Below the pieces are notes generated by a model, which did not search any database, was not told where the DNA came from, and worked only from the letters and a program-made list of their open reading frames with translations. This document shows, in pieces, positions 53,701-62,750 of a DNA stretch of 64,000 nt (position 1 is the first letter of the stretch; each line of letters starts with the position of its first letter). Source of the DNA: Euglena gracilis (lineage: Eukaryota > Euglenida > Euglenophyceae > Euglenales); assembly GCA_039621445.1 (NCBI GenBank), contig CP154954.1, positions 32,326,012-32,390,011 on the forward strand, read 5' to 3'. Position numbers and translations under genes: made by a program.

Positions 53701-55423
53701 GTATTTTCAGGTCCCCGCTTGCCTTCAGCAAGGGTCAGGGTTCTATATCGAAAACTGTGTCTTGGACGCCGGTTCGGGTGGTAGCCCGAACCGGCGTCCT
53801 AGGCACCGGCTTCCCCAAATACCCATTTGGCGATTTTGGTCGGAATTTGTCACCGATCAAAATTGGTAGATTCTGCACTTCTGAAGCCATGTTACCCATC
53901 AATCGAAAGCTCTCCTCAAGGGCTTTCGACAGATGGCAACAGAATTCATCCATAGTGCATGAAGCTCCTGTTTTCAGCAATCGTGTATTTCAAAATTTGA
54001 CACCTTGATTTGTCAAATCCCAAAGTTCAGGTGCCATAGGCATATCAACCGATCGCTCTCCCCACTTGGTACCCACAGAACCAGCCACACTGCACAACGC
54101 TCCGAATATCGACGATCCTATTTTCCGACCCTGTTTGCGAATTCGAAATTCCACTGTTTCACCTGCCATGTTGCCCCTTGATTAAAAGCTCTTCTCAAGG
54201 GCTTTCAGCAGAAATGAAGCTTGGATTTCAGCCATGCTTAGAATACCATGCCATGCATGGTATTCTATTTCCAAGAATCCCCAAATTGGCCAAAGGGAAT
54301 TCATTAAACAAAAACCCCCAATTTCTGGCCTTTTGACCTGAAATTGGGTAAATTTTGCAATATTTTCCTTTTGGTCAATTTTGGGGAATTTCTGAAATGA
54401 ATACCATGCAGCGTGGCTGTCAGGCTTTTGCTTAAGGGATTGCAGTACCCCCCCCCCCGGGGGGGCTGGACTAGTGGGATTTCTAGCAGACCCCCCCGGG
54501 GGGGGTCTGCTAGCAGGGCTAGGTAGTGGGAAAAATTAAACGAAATCCGCAGGGGACGATTTTTTCGGCTGCAAACCACCAATAACTGATTTTTTTCAAT
54601 TTTTTTTGAGACCGACCAGCATCAAAAATGCCATTCCCCCCCCCAAATTTGACGAAAATTGCCAATTTGGGGGGTTTCGGGGTCATTTTGGGGGGGGTCA
54701 GATTTTCACCAACAAGACCGGGACCCCCCCCACCTATAACCCCCCCCCCTTCGGCTGACTAACCAAACCGGATCCAAATCTGATCCCAGGGCACACCGTT
54801 GTGCACCCGTGAACAGATCACGGGTGCACAGGGCATCACCAGTGAATGGAATCCTTTTTTTTAATTGTCCTTTTTTTTCTGTTCACCAGTGAACCATTCA
54901 CAGTTGCTGTGGCGTTCACCAGTGAATGCACCCCGATTCCTCACATGGGGAAGCCCGTTATTGGTTTAACAGTTTTAAGGAAGTTCGCCCGGCAGCCATA
55001 TTCTACTCCCCCCCGAGTGTCCAGGGAGGGGGAGAGCTTTCACTGGCCCCTTCTCAAATTCCTAAGCTGTTTTCAGCAATTTTGTTTTGGTTTTTGTGTT
55101 TGCACTGGGCACTGCTCTCCTTTTTTCCTTTTGCAAGGTTGACCCATCCATTGGTGGAGGATATATCTTGGAGGTGTGCAACCAGGTGGTGAACAGGAGT
55201 GCAGCTGCCGCCGCCGCAGAAACAGCTGCTTTGGCGAAGGTGAGTTCCGCATTGGCTGTCTGAGAATTTCTTTGAATGATTTCTCACTGTGCAGGAGAAT
55301 GATGCAAAACACAGTTCTGCTTCTTTTTTTTGTGTTCCCACCCCTTCCCCAGTTATTTCACTGCTGGTTTCTGATTTTTTTTTGACTCGAAAAATCCCAC
55401 AATTTAGCCCCGATTTCCCCTGA
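38704..55423 (+). CDS. ATP5PO (OSCP): Mitochondrial F1Fo ATP synthase OSCP/delta subunit, multi-exon
   Basis: Exons in phase: 38704-38738, 38782-38888, 38939-38983, 39032-39184, about 39344-39440 (3' end uncertain), 39587-39699, 53527-53625, 55138-55239, and 55295 onward to a stop at 55423 if unspliced. The N terminus MHMRRAVSVFGRCRSLNGL is a typical Arg-rich mitochondrial presequence. DFAKLLYSFADQVENKKFEV matches the family's first helices. GAIDRLENVRLAYKELVNEA matches its conserved middle segment. KLVLETK joined to VDPSIGGGYILEV matches its C-terminal strand region. OSCP links the F1 head to the peripheral stalk at the inner membrane. Four introns are only 43-55 bp, whereas intron 6 spans 39700-53526. 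The last exon is less certain because its final ~35 codons look unlike the family. Confidence 0.9.
40480..40680. repeat. Dispersed repeat with GGTCACAGGTTGCAGG
   Basis: CCACCCCCCGGTCACAGG recurs twice here in direct orientation, with related text at 46795-46860 (opposite strand) and 56430-56480. A short run of CCCTAACC-type text follows at 40735-40757. Confidence 0.7.
41480..41590. repeat. Inverted and direct copies of a GGACAGAACC-GCGTCC motif
   Basis: The motif GGACAGAACCGGCGTCC and variants appear about three times, one in inverse orientation. A related 15-bp inverted repeat lies at 53764-53799 in the next OSCP intron. Confidence 0.65.
42764..43467 (-). pseudogene. Degenerate ORF of the minus transposon-like unit, PHD-like Cys/His cluster
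   Basis: An ATG at 43467 opens MAKRTANFVNGLLPPPPRTE; after about 45 codons the likely reading frame shifts to one containing KKKSGSVGAELAAVANCLEF, then DAFFVAWTGWELEPSLLFDE and SATSFQTYVNAVARAFRK, and finally CVELNKVVCDACRLAYHFHC followed by GSFLCKAC. The last part has C-x2-C, H-x2-C spacing as in PHD or related zinc fingers. The frame shift and stop pattern suggest a decayed copy. The plus copy at 44222-44760 shows the same protein. The family is not identified. Confidence 0.55.
44222..44760 (+). pseudogene. Degenerate ORF of the plus transposon-like unit
   Basis: This is the inverted counterpart of the 42764-43467 ORF. The frame through 44265-44519 contains KKKSGSVGAELAAVANCLEF and DAFFVAWTGWELEPSLLFDE before a stop at 44517. 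The zinc-finger part continues in another frame as HEKCGFCGVAIPKNPKCVEL and is shorter. Stops and an internal deletion relative to the other copy indicate decay. Confidence 0.55.
45540..45640. repeat. Tandem GTCGGCCGAC palindromes
   Basis: The decamer and variants such as AGTCGGCCGACTA recur about six times, spaced by CAATTGG. A related cluster lies at 47440-47515. Confidence 0.85.
46140..46480. repeat. GC-rich inverted-repeat block with CCTGCCCCTAGCAGGCACC motif
   Basis: Copies of GCTAGGGGCAGGCACCC and its complement recur between 46200 and 46420, around a CGGCGCCGAAGGCGCCGG core. Long G and C runs are interspersed. Confidence 0.7.
46880..47420. repeat. Palindromic GGTGATACCGACC repeats and a 71-bp tandem repeat
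   Basis: An 18-bp perfect hairpin (47283-47300 with 47302-47319) is flanked by further copies of GGTCGG and CACCCCCAGG. Between 47058 and about 47240 a 71-bp unit starting AAACCCCTTTTATC is repeated about 2.6 times (starts 47058, 47129, 47200). Confidence 0.85.
47886..47980. repeat. GGCCC minisatellite
   Basis: About 95 bp of GGCCC/GGCGG repeats, nearly pure G and C. Confidence 0.9.
48303..48374 (+). tRNA. tRNA-like gene, anticodon loop position CAC (Val-like), weak anticodon stem
   Basis: The 72-nt segment has a 7-bp acceptor stem (ATACACG with TGTGTAT, one G-U), a D arm GCTC-AGTGGTA-GAGC, and a perfect T arm GTGGG-TTCGATC-CCCAC, so A-box and B-box are intact. A TTTT lies shortly downstream. 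The putative anticodon stem (CTCGG with GGTAG) pairs poorly, so it may be a tRNA-derived SINE or pseudogene. Confidence 0.5.
48429..48499 (-). tRNA. tRNA-like pseudogene, anticodon loop position TAC
   Basis: On the minus strand a D arm identical to that at 48303 (GCTCAGTGGTAGAGC) is followed by CTTACAA at the anticodon position and by GTGGGTTCGATTCCC. The acceptor ends do not pair and the T stem has a mismatch. It faces the upstream tRNA-like gene with only about 55 bp between. Confidence 0.4.
48612..48716. repeat. Cluster of TTCGAATATTCGAA-type palindromes
   Basis: Within about 105 bp, TCGAATATT, GAATATTCG, CATTCGAA, CGTTCGA and AATGTTCGAA recur about eight times on both strands, forming overlapping palindromes. 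Confidence 0.8.
48720..50015. repeat. Tandem array of about 4 units of ~350 bp with G-rich tracts
   Basis: Each unit has GTACCTTGTAGAGACCAATC, TCTGCTGTTTGGACAAG, CACAAAATCTTTTT, an A-rich AAAAATAAA section, GGTCACGTGAAATGATGTG and then a (GGGTGT)n tract of 100-150 bp. Unit starts lie near 48940, 49325 and 49685; the first unit (from 48720) and last are partial. ORFs in it are artefacts. Confidence 0.92.
50017..51420. repeat. Satellite array, ~163-bp unit, about 8 copies
   Basis: The unit contains GACCCGGTTTTGACCCAAAG, TCAATGGGTCGGCGGCCCA, CGGGTCGAAAAACGCTCG, GGCTCAAAAACAGTTTTTC and AACATCGTTTCGGGCAAAA. Further copies are at 47998-48078 (partial) and 52318-52585. ORFs on either strand simply repeat the unit. 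Confidence 0.93.
51449..51530 (+). tRNA. tRNA-Leu-like gene (anticodon CAA by position) with long variable arm
   Basis: Acceptor GGTCAGT pairs with ACTGATC (one G-U), discriminator G, D stem GTC/GAC, anticodon stem CCAGC/GCTGG, loop TGCAAAT, class II variable arm with CC/GG pairing, and T stem GTGGG/CCCGC. A TTTTT Pol III terminator follows immediately at 51531. Oddities are G instead of U at position 33 and a T loop one base short, so it may be inactive or a SINE head. Confidence 0.65.
51540..51950. repeat. Two units of the dispersed ~218-bp repeat
   Basis: CGCCCGTATCTCGGGCTGGG, AAATCAAAATACCGGTAGAT, GCGTTCCAAGGGCTTCAA and TTAGGTCTCCGGACATTTCC recur at about 51577 and 51795. More copies are at 52590-53020 and diverged ones at 17830-19190. 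Confidence 0.9.
52020..53335. repeat. Duplicated composite of ~280-bp, satellite and 218-bp repeats
   Basis: The block AACTCGGGCCTGGCGG ... GGTGATTCGGAAACTAG ... GGGATCATGGTGATAATCCG ... GTAAGCTTCGCTCTTACCCA appears at 52005-52250 and again at 53085-53325. Between the copies lie two satellite units (52318-52585) and two 218-bp units (52590-53020), so about 1.1 kb is a segmental repeat. Confidence 0.85.
53626..55137. other. OSCP intron 7 (1.5 kb) with hairpins
   Basis: AAG|GTTGCC opens and TTTGCAAG closes the intron between phase-0 exons. A perfect 15-bp hairpin is at 53764-53799 (arms 53764-53778 and 53785-53799). A 12-bp hairpin AGAATACCATGC-CAT-GCATGGTATTCT lies around 54240-54266. Opposed C/G runs flank 54449-54500. 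Confidence 0.75.
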
Positions 55424-56673
55424 GACCAAAGTAAAAAAGGGCGCAAAATGGTGAGCACTTAACGTGGGCCAGGTCTGTTGGGGGCACAATTGGGGGGGGA
55501 GCGCAGGCTTCTTTTTGCCACAAGGGGCCAAAGGCGCTTGGCCCCCGAAAATGGTCATTTTCAAGGGGAAATTGGTTTGATCGGCAGGCATGTGGATTTG
55601 CATGCGGGGTGCTTCTCACAGGCAGACCCCATGGCACAAGGCACCCCCCCCCCCCGGGTTGGCAAAAGAAGCCTGTATAACTCCAGCTGGGTTGGCATTT
55701 TCAGCCAGAAATTTGAGGTGAAGACCCAAAAACCACCCCAAAAATGTCATTCTTGGCCATTTTTGACCCTTGTTTTCAAAAAATTTCGGCGCAATTTTCG
55801 GTCCAGCCCCACTTCGCCGGGCTGGGCCAAATTTTGTTTCAGTGGACCCTCCCCCCCCCCCCCGGGAGAAGTCTGCAGCCTGGGGATAGATAAGGCAAGC
55901 CCAGATAAGGGACGGCAAGTTTTCATTTTCCCTTCAGGAGCGCCCCTTGAGGACCGCCCTTGGGCCCAAGGGACGGACAATGACCGATCCTGTGGCCGAT
56001 CGAACAGGGCCAAAATTCAAAAAGTCAAAACGCATTTTTTGGCATTTTGGATGGATGGGCGATGGTCAAAAGGATGCCAGAAATCACTTTTCCCTCTGAA
56101 GCCGACGCATTTTGGCAAAATATGGTCATTTTTTCGTCCATTTTTCCAATGAATTTTCATTGTGTTGGGATGGGAAGTTCTTTTTTCCGTTCAGGATCAC
56201 CCTGCCCCAGCCCAGCTGGGAGGTGCTGGCTGGCTGAACCGCCCCCCCCCCCCCAAGGAAAGCCCTTGGCCTTCGCGCAGGATGGCCTTTTCAACCATTC
56301 CTGACCTCCCCCCGGGGTGTGGAGCTCGCTGGGCAGGGTGGCCCAGGCTGGGCCACCCTGCCTGAGTGGCATGGGGCAGAAGATGTTTGAGAGACATGGT
56401 TGCCGGCGGCCCAGCCCAAAAACCGCATTTACGACCACCCCCCGGTCACAGGTTGCAGGAACCCGGTCGTACGACAAGGGGGGGGGGCGGGTAAATGTAT
56501 TTGGTTTTGCGGAGGGGAGAATGGGGGTTCCAGAATGCCCCCCCTCCCCGCTCAATTGATACCCTGCCCGGTGAGGGCCAGCTGGCTGCACCCCCTGGGA
56601 ACTGACGAAATTCCCTGCCCCCAGTCCAATGTCAACGCTTCTCCCTCTGGTTTTATTCCGTTGCATCCCCCAG
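55424..56673. other. Noncoding region downstream of OSCP
   Basis: Intron-like A/T-rich sequence with C-runs; a CGGTCACAGGTTGCAGG repeat at 56430-56480 is shared with 40480. No exon is supported. No polyadenylation signal was noticed. Confidence 0.4.
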
Positions 56674-56823
56674 GCCTCTGCGGCACAAGTGGATTGGACG
56701 TCGCTGCCTGCTGCCCCGCCTCGCCCTTCCCCCTCGGCCCCCGACACCTTGATCCGTCTGCTTGGCTCGGTGGTGGATGACCTTGCAGATGCGGACAAGG
56801 TGGAACAGAAGTACGGGGCATAA
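56674..56823 (+). CDS. Candidate terminal exon, unknown gene
   Basis: TTGCATCCCCCAG precedes 56674. The frame encodes ASAAQVDWTSLPAAPPRPSP, then PDTLIRLLGSVVDDLADADK and VEQKYGA, ending in TAA at 56821-56823. Acceptor, codon composition and stop fit a last exon. Upstream exons were not identified, and the product is unrecognised. Confidence 0.5.
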   Translation, partial: ASAAQVDWTSLPAAPPRPSPSAPDTLIRLLGSVVDDLADADKVEQKYGA

Positions 56824-59128
56824 TCACGGTGTGCTTCCCTGCTGTGTAAATGAATCAGATCTATTTGGGAAACCTGTCCCATTTTGTTGGCGCCCCGAGG
56901 TGTTGAAAAAATTGGTGCCCCCACTGGCAAGTGCCCCCCCCTCTGATGCGCATGAGGGTTCTAAGGGAGATGGGAAAAATGGGTGAAAATTTGGCTGTCC
57001 GGGGGCGGCTGTGCCCTCCCGGGTCCCTGCCACTTCTTTTTTTGTCCTTTTTTGCCCAATTTTTAAGCTGTCCCCAAAATGTCCCCAGCAGGGGGGGGGG
57101 GCATTTTGAATTGAAATTTTGAAGGAAGAATTGGGGCCGAAAATGGGGAATTTTTCCAAATCAAAAATTCCCAGCCAGGGTTTTTTTGTCTTGGAAACCC
57201 TGGGGGGGAGGGAGGGGGAGGGGGGTGGGTCCGGCCGGTTCCTGCTGGGGGACGGAGGGGAAGCCGGCAGGCCATTTTTGATCAATTTTAATGTTGAAAA
57301 CATCCAATTTTGTTTTGACATGGTTCAGGACATGACTAACCCCGTGAGTAATTGCCGCGGTGACATTCACCACACAGCCAGCTGAGAACAATCTTCTGAG
57401 TTGGGCCACGGGGGGGATTTGAACACAGCAGGCATCTTGCCACCAGGGGGTGGCCTTGTGCTATGGGATGCTTGATACAGCAGGGAGGGGTCACTGCAGT
57501 CAGTTTTGTGTCCTGACCAGGGGGGTAACCTTTTCGAAAACTCTCGCCTTAAAAATGATCCCTGGTACTGCTTTTTTAAAAAAAAAAAAAGGAAGCCTGG
57601 TGCCAGATATTTTGAAATGTTCGCCGACCTGGGAGGGTCACCAAACTACCTCTGGACCAGGGTTTTTTTTTAGTCGTGGACCCCGGGGGGGCAGGGGGGG
57701 GTGGGTCCGGCCGAGCCCCCCCCCCGGGGGGTCCCCCCGGAGGGGGGTGGGATATACTTTTCGGCGCTGCAGGCGCAGAAAAAATGCTATTTTTAGCACT
57801 TTTCGCGATTTTTCGGCCATTTTTTTGTGGGTCCCCCGGGACCCCTCCGGGGGGTCCCCCCTCCAGGGACCCCCCCTCCCCCCCGGTCTTTAAAAAAACC
57901 CCTGCTCTGCACCTGGAACCTGTGCTCCAGACAAAAAATGATGGGAAACAAAAATGACTGGGAAGAAACACAAAAAAAATGTTGGGTAGATTTCAATTTG
58001 GAAAAATGAATAAATAAATTAAAATTTCGGAAATTGTGGCCATTTTGTGGGTCTTGTGATAAAGATCTTTCGCAACGATTTCTGTGGTGGTCTTCTTTGA
58101 GGTTTCTTTTCATGCAAAGAAGGCCCCGGAAACTGACCACATTTCACAACCCTGTGTTTTTGTGTCTGAGATTTGATTACACTGAAAGCTCAACAAAGGG
58201 TGTAAAAATTTCTGGGTGAAAAAAAACGCCGGAGAAAATGACAGGAGAAATTGGCTTCATTTCTATTCCTGTTGTTTTTGTCCAGATTGTAATTCGAGAT
58301 TATTGTTTAGCTCATGGATTCGCAACTTTTGGGTTTTCGCGAACCTTATTAAAGCTATTTTTCAGTCAGATCGACCGACCTGCTGCAGGTTCCATGTAAT
58401 GTCTGAGTGAAGTCAGGCTCTGTTTAATTTTCCGGAATTTCGGAATAAGAGATCTGTGCGTCGTGGCTGAATTCTGAAGCCATCGTTGGACGTCTTGATG
58501 AAAAGAGCTTTCGATCGAGGGGCGACATCGCATTTACCCCGGGGGGTCCAGCAGGGTTCGATATAAGGAGGGCATACATGGTTTAGGTGGGGGGTGTCCC
58601 CCCCCACCGCCCTCCTGGCCCACCCCCCCCCACCCCGACCCGGGGGGGTACCCGGGACCACCCCAAAAAAGGGACAATTTTTTCCTCCGGCGCGAAGCGA
58701 AAATTTTTGCATTTTGGCCAATTTTTGCCCAAAAAGTGCGCAAAATGGCACTTTTGGTCGTTTTGGGGGGGTCAAAAATTTTCGGCCCGGCGCTTTGCGC
58801 CGGGCCAAATCGGTCACCCTGACCGCGCCACTGTTTAGGTGGGGGGGTGTCCCCCCCACCCCCCCCCCCCCCGGCCCGCAGGGGGGGTCCGGACCACCCC
58901 CCCTCTCCTTATATCGAACCCAGCCTTTTTTCCTTTGCTTTTGGGGGGGGGGCAATTTCATAAAAAAATCTGCAAAACGACCGATTGTGATCGCTCTTCT
59001 GGTTGAAACCATCTGAAATTTGCTTTCAAATGGTCCAGGAATGAAAAAAGCCAAGATTCAAATCCAGCGAGCTGGTTTGGCATTTTTCTATTTCAGCATA
59101 CCTCCCCTCTTGGGGGAGGTCTGTTGCA
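56824..59128. repeat. Noncoding region with inverted-repeat element
   Basis: A 368-bp element at 58554-58921 has perfect 17-bp terminal inverted repeats. A GGCGCTGCAGGCGC-type core lies near 57760. A 15-nt segment between GTTCAG and CCC|GTGAGT at about 57328-57342 has consensus splice borders but is too short to call. No gene is supported. Confidence 0.55.
58554..58921. mobile_element. MITE-like element with perfect 17-bp terminal inverted repeats
   Basis: Positions 58554-58570 and 58905-58921 are exact reverse complements. The interior holds CGGCGCTTTGCGCCGG and the phrase CGGTCACCCTGACCGCGCC, shared in part with 12720-12770. It has no coding capacity. Confidence 0.7.
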
Positions 59129-59313
59129 GGAATTTTTTTCAAGACAGAACAAAAGCAGTTATGGCCGCGGTGGTTGGTGAGAAATTGTGTGATCCCAACC
59201 CCAGGGAATCAGACGAGTTAAGCTTACTGGAATGGACAGCTTACTGGAATGCGGCTTCTGTGCCTGAGTGGCCGCTTGAAGAAACAGCATTTGCTCATTT
59301 CTTCAGGTTCTGA
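59129..59313 (+). CDS. Candidate exon or short ORF, unknown gene
   Basis: GTCTGTTGCAG lies before 59129 and an ATG is at 59161. The frame encodes MAAVVGEKLCDPNPRESDEL, then LLEWTAYWNAASVPEWPLEE and TAFAHFF, ending either at TGA 59311-59313 or spliced at TTCAG|GTTCTG. The Trp-rich, acidic composition looks protein-like and unlike the surrounding repeats. No family recognised. Confidence 0.4.
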
Positions 59314-59590
59314 GGAGTGGACAGGACTAACCCATACACACATTTGTGTGTCGACCTTTTGGCTGCACTCAACGTTTTCTCGCAGCCTGTTGATCAAATG
59401 CCGCGCAATCAAAAATCATCAGTGTTTCGCATTTCCGAGGTTTTTCCCGTTTTGGCCGGCTCACCTGCTTTTTCTCAGGGGTATCCATGGGGTGGATGGC
59501 CTGCAAAGGGAACCGAGGCCTCGGCCTTCTTCCTTCCCGAAAGCCGAGGATGGGAAATTAGTACCATACCAGGGAATTTCTTAAGCCGGG

Positions 59591-60310
59591 GGGTAAACCC
59601 CCCCCCCCATTTAAACCGACCCGTCGGTTTAGGACTTTTGGGTTGGCGGAAATCCTGGAGGGGGTCGGTTTAGACGGGGGGTCGGTTTCAGGGGAGCACA
59701 CGGCTGGCCACGGAAGCGGGTTGATGTTAGCAAGGCAATTTCAATTGGCAAATGCCCAATTTGGTCGGCCAATTCCTAAATTTGAGGGACAAATGCCTAA
59801 TTTGGTCAGCCAATTCCTAAATTTGAGGGACAAATGCCCAATTTGGTCGGCCAATTCCTAAATTTGAGGGACAAATGCCTAATTTGGGATGCAAATGCTT
59901 AATTTTTGGGGGCAAATGCTGAATTTTGGGTGTAATATCCAATTTTTGGTGGCAAACTGCCTAATTTTGGGTGCAAACTTCAAATTTTAGATAGCAAATG
60001 CCAAATTTTGTAATTTTTTGGTTCCAACACCAAATTTTCGGAGGAAAATGCCCAATTTGAGGTGCAAACTCCAAAATTTGGAAGCAACTGCCTAATTTTG
60101 GGTGTAAATCTCAATTTTGGGTCATCAAAACTATTCAATGAGCATGGACGCTCTTTCCGTTGGCGGCTTCCATTATGTTGTGCATGTTTGTCATCCAACT
60201 TGCCATGGGTCGGTTTATTTCTTTTTTTGGTTGAAATTCTGCAATGGGTCGGTTTGGAAGGGTAGGTCGGTTTAGAAGGGGAGTCGGTTTAAATGGGGGG
60301 GGGTTTACCC
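59591..60310. mobile_element. Non-autonomous terminal-inverted-repeat element with internal minisatellite
   Basis: Left end 59591-59620 and right end 60283-60310 are reverse complements apart from the length of a C/G run. Both ends carry further GGTCGGTTTA copies. The interior (about 59735-60120) is a degenerate minisatellite built on CAAATGCCTAATTTGG and CCAATTCCTAAATTTGAGGG. No ORF of interest. Confidence 0.75.
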
Positions 60311-60660
60311 TACCCCCCGGGGGGGTCCAGCTAGCAGCCCAAATTCAGGCTGGAAGCCCCCGGGGGTGAAGTGAAATGCAGTCGGGTCCAGCCCGGCCGG
60401 AGGCCGGGCCGGCCAATTGGGCTACCCAGCTCAGCTGTCCCTGAATTTCCCCCCTCATCGCAGCTTCCTCCATCACGGCACCCCGGCCTTGACCGAGACA
60501 CCTCGGGCTCCGCACTTTGCCATTGTGAGGCCAATGGCATGCCTTGCTCGCCGGCGTTTGGTTGCGCGATTGTTTTGGTGCGCTGGGCTAGGAGGTCCCG
60601 CGTAGTGCCTTTTGTCGCCGGAGTTGGCTGACTCTTAACTTGCCCTTCGACAGCCAGAGA
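60311..60660. repeat. Dispersed repeat related to 47540-47700
   Basis: GTGAAATGCAGTCGGGTCCAG, GGGCTACCCAGCTCA and CATCGCAGCTTCCTCC correspond to similar text at 47550-47670. It precedes the gag-like ORF region. Confidence 0.6.
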
Positions 60661-60787
60661 GGACAGGAACAGAGTTCACGAACGAGGAAGAACTGAGAAA
60701 AGAAGTCAATATCAATTCAGTCTCCAGAGCACGAACCAGACGACTATCAATTGAGAAGTCAGTTGTCAAATTTCAATTTCGACTTCG

Positions 60788-61436
60788 ATGAGCAATGCAG
60801 TGGAGAAGAAATTGGAATTATATGGCCACGGACGTCCTGGAGGAGTGGCCGCAGCAGCTGGAGACCTTGGAGATGCGGTCAACACGTGGCAAACCGTGGC
60901 CGTTCTTCCCACCCAGCCCCCCACCCCAAAAATTTCACAGCACAAAAACCCCACCAATGACGGCCACGGTCCTTGGACCACTGTGGCCAGAAGGCCAAGA
61001 AGACAGAAGCCAGCCCCAGCCCTTGGTGGGCCAAGACTGGGCCATGGGGGCCCAAAATGCTTCACAATTGGACAATCAAAGCCCACACATCAGGGGCCAG
61101 AAGATGGGGAGATGGAATAAAGGCCAAGGAGGTCAACACCACAGGGGCCATGGGGACCAGTTTCACAAGCAAATCCCCTCAGGATGGGGCAGAAAAGGTC
61201 TGCCCAACCCCCCCAATTCATCTATCACAACAGCCCCTCTCAAGGGGACAAGGGGGGCCACAGCAGCCCCCCTAGATTTCCAATGGGGTTGGAGGCCAAG
61301 AAGAAATCAAGCCTGGAAGACCACAATATGGATTATGGAAAAAAATTTACACATGGAAACCTTGGAGACCAGCAGGGTGGACCCACAGTGGCCACCAAGA
61401 AGCTAAGGATGCTGCTGGAGAAATCAGTGTACGTCT
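60788..61436 (+). CDS. Low-complexity Gly/Pro/Gln-rich ORFs, possible retroelement gag remnant
   Basis: Three overlapping plus-strand frames are open: 60788-61120, 60795-61406 (203 codons) and 61184-61438. All are rich in Gly, Pro, Gln, Trp and Lys; one includes GPWTTVARRPRRQ, a phrase type seen in retroelement gag-like proteins. None has a zinc knuckle or reverse transcriptase. The A/G-rich coding strand and a downstream short-repeat tail (61660-61855) are compatible with a decayed retroelement. The true frame is undecided. Confidence 0.3.
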
Positions 61437-61659
61437 GATTCCCAATTCCCCTTTCCCAATTCCCAAAAGCCTTCGCTTTCGCCTTGGCGCACCTACTTGG
61501 GAACTGAAAATCAGAGTAACAGTAAAAACCCTTTTCCCACTTCCCAAGAAGCAAAGCACGGAGCAATGCGGGGAGGACGGACTGGAAATCCAAGTCCGGT
61601 CCAAGGAAAGGAAGGAAAAGGTATCAGAAGAATACCACCTGTGGAGAGAGAAGGGGCAC

Positions 61660-61800
61660 CCATTCTATCTAATAGGATTCTATCTAATAATAATTCTATC
61701 TAATAATCTAATAATAACACTAATTCTATCTAATAATTCTATCTAATAATACCCATTCTATCTAATAATCATTCTATCTAATAATATTCTATCTAATATC

Positions 61801-61837
<37 letters not shown>

Positions 61838-61855
61838 TCTATCTAATATTCTATC
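61660..61855. repeat. (TCTATCTAATAAT)n / (AAT)n microsatellite
   Basis: About 195 bp of interrupted TTCTATCTAATAA units with a pure AAT stretch at 61805-61836. Confidence 0.95.
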
Positions 61856-62750
61856 CTAATAGGATCTGCTTCCATCCTAACTTCCTCAACGGAAGGGGAC
61901 AGAAGCATACGCCTGGTACACATCCCCCTCCCAGGGCTATGCCCGATTTCCCCTTTGGACCAGGCATTCTGGCCACAGGGATTTCGGACACAGACCTGGT
62001 CTGTGGGAGGTGCACCCTGGCGCATCCACAGGGGCCCTTTCCGTCGCACAGGGGTCCACTCCAAGGGGGGGGGGGGGCGGAAAGGAGGGGACCCAAAAAG
62101 CCTAAAACGCGCAAAATGGTTTCACCTATTCTGCGGTGGCTTATGGGTATATAGTATATTATAGCCCACTGGGGAAAATGGGGCTGGCAGGTTTCCTTGC
62201 CAAGCAAACCCATCCACCCAGTTTGGGTGTGCCCAAGGCACTTGGGGTTGGGTCCATGGGCATTCCAGGAAAACCCCTGGGGAGGGTGTGGAAGGAGGGG
62301 GCCTCTGACCAGTCAAACCTGGGCAGGGCGCATGGCCAGTCAAACCTGACCACGCAAAAGGAAATCCTACTCTACAAAACCAACTGCCGGCGACAGCATT
62401 TGCCCCGGGGGGAAAAGTAGAGTGGAGTGGGGGGTTGGCTTAGGCCAGAAAAGTTGTGCTGTCTGGCAGCCTTAAGGCCTCAAACGGCCGAAAAGAAAAG
62501 AAAGGGAAAGGAAAAGAGGCCGTCGGCCCTGTGCGCTGCGTGTCGCACGCCCGCAAGAGGGGAGAGGGGAGAGGGGTGTGCATGCATGCGCACGGAATCC
62601 TGCACATGGCAGCATCCCGGTGGGAACTTACTAGCGGCGAATACCGCAAAGGGTCTTCGAAGGGGCTGTTCGGGCGAATACTCAAACAGGGTGTCAGGCG
62701 AATACCCGACGAGGGTGCTGAAAGACGCCGCATTGGCGCTGACAGACACC
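61856..62750. other. Noncoding gap, nothing recognised
   Basis: Moderate GC with poly-G at 62068. Short ORFs on both strands overlap and lack motifs. From 62630 the phrase GGCGAATAC recurs three times (62636, 62673, 62697), just beyond the 3' end of the minus-strand ORF. Confidence 0.4.
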
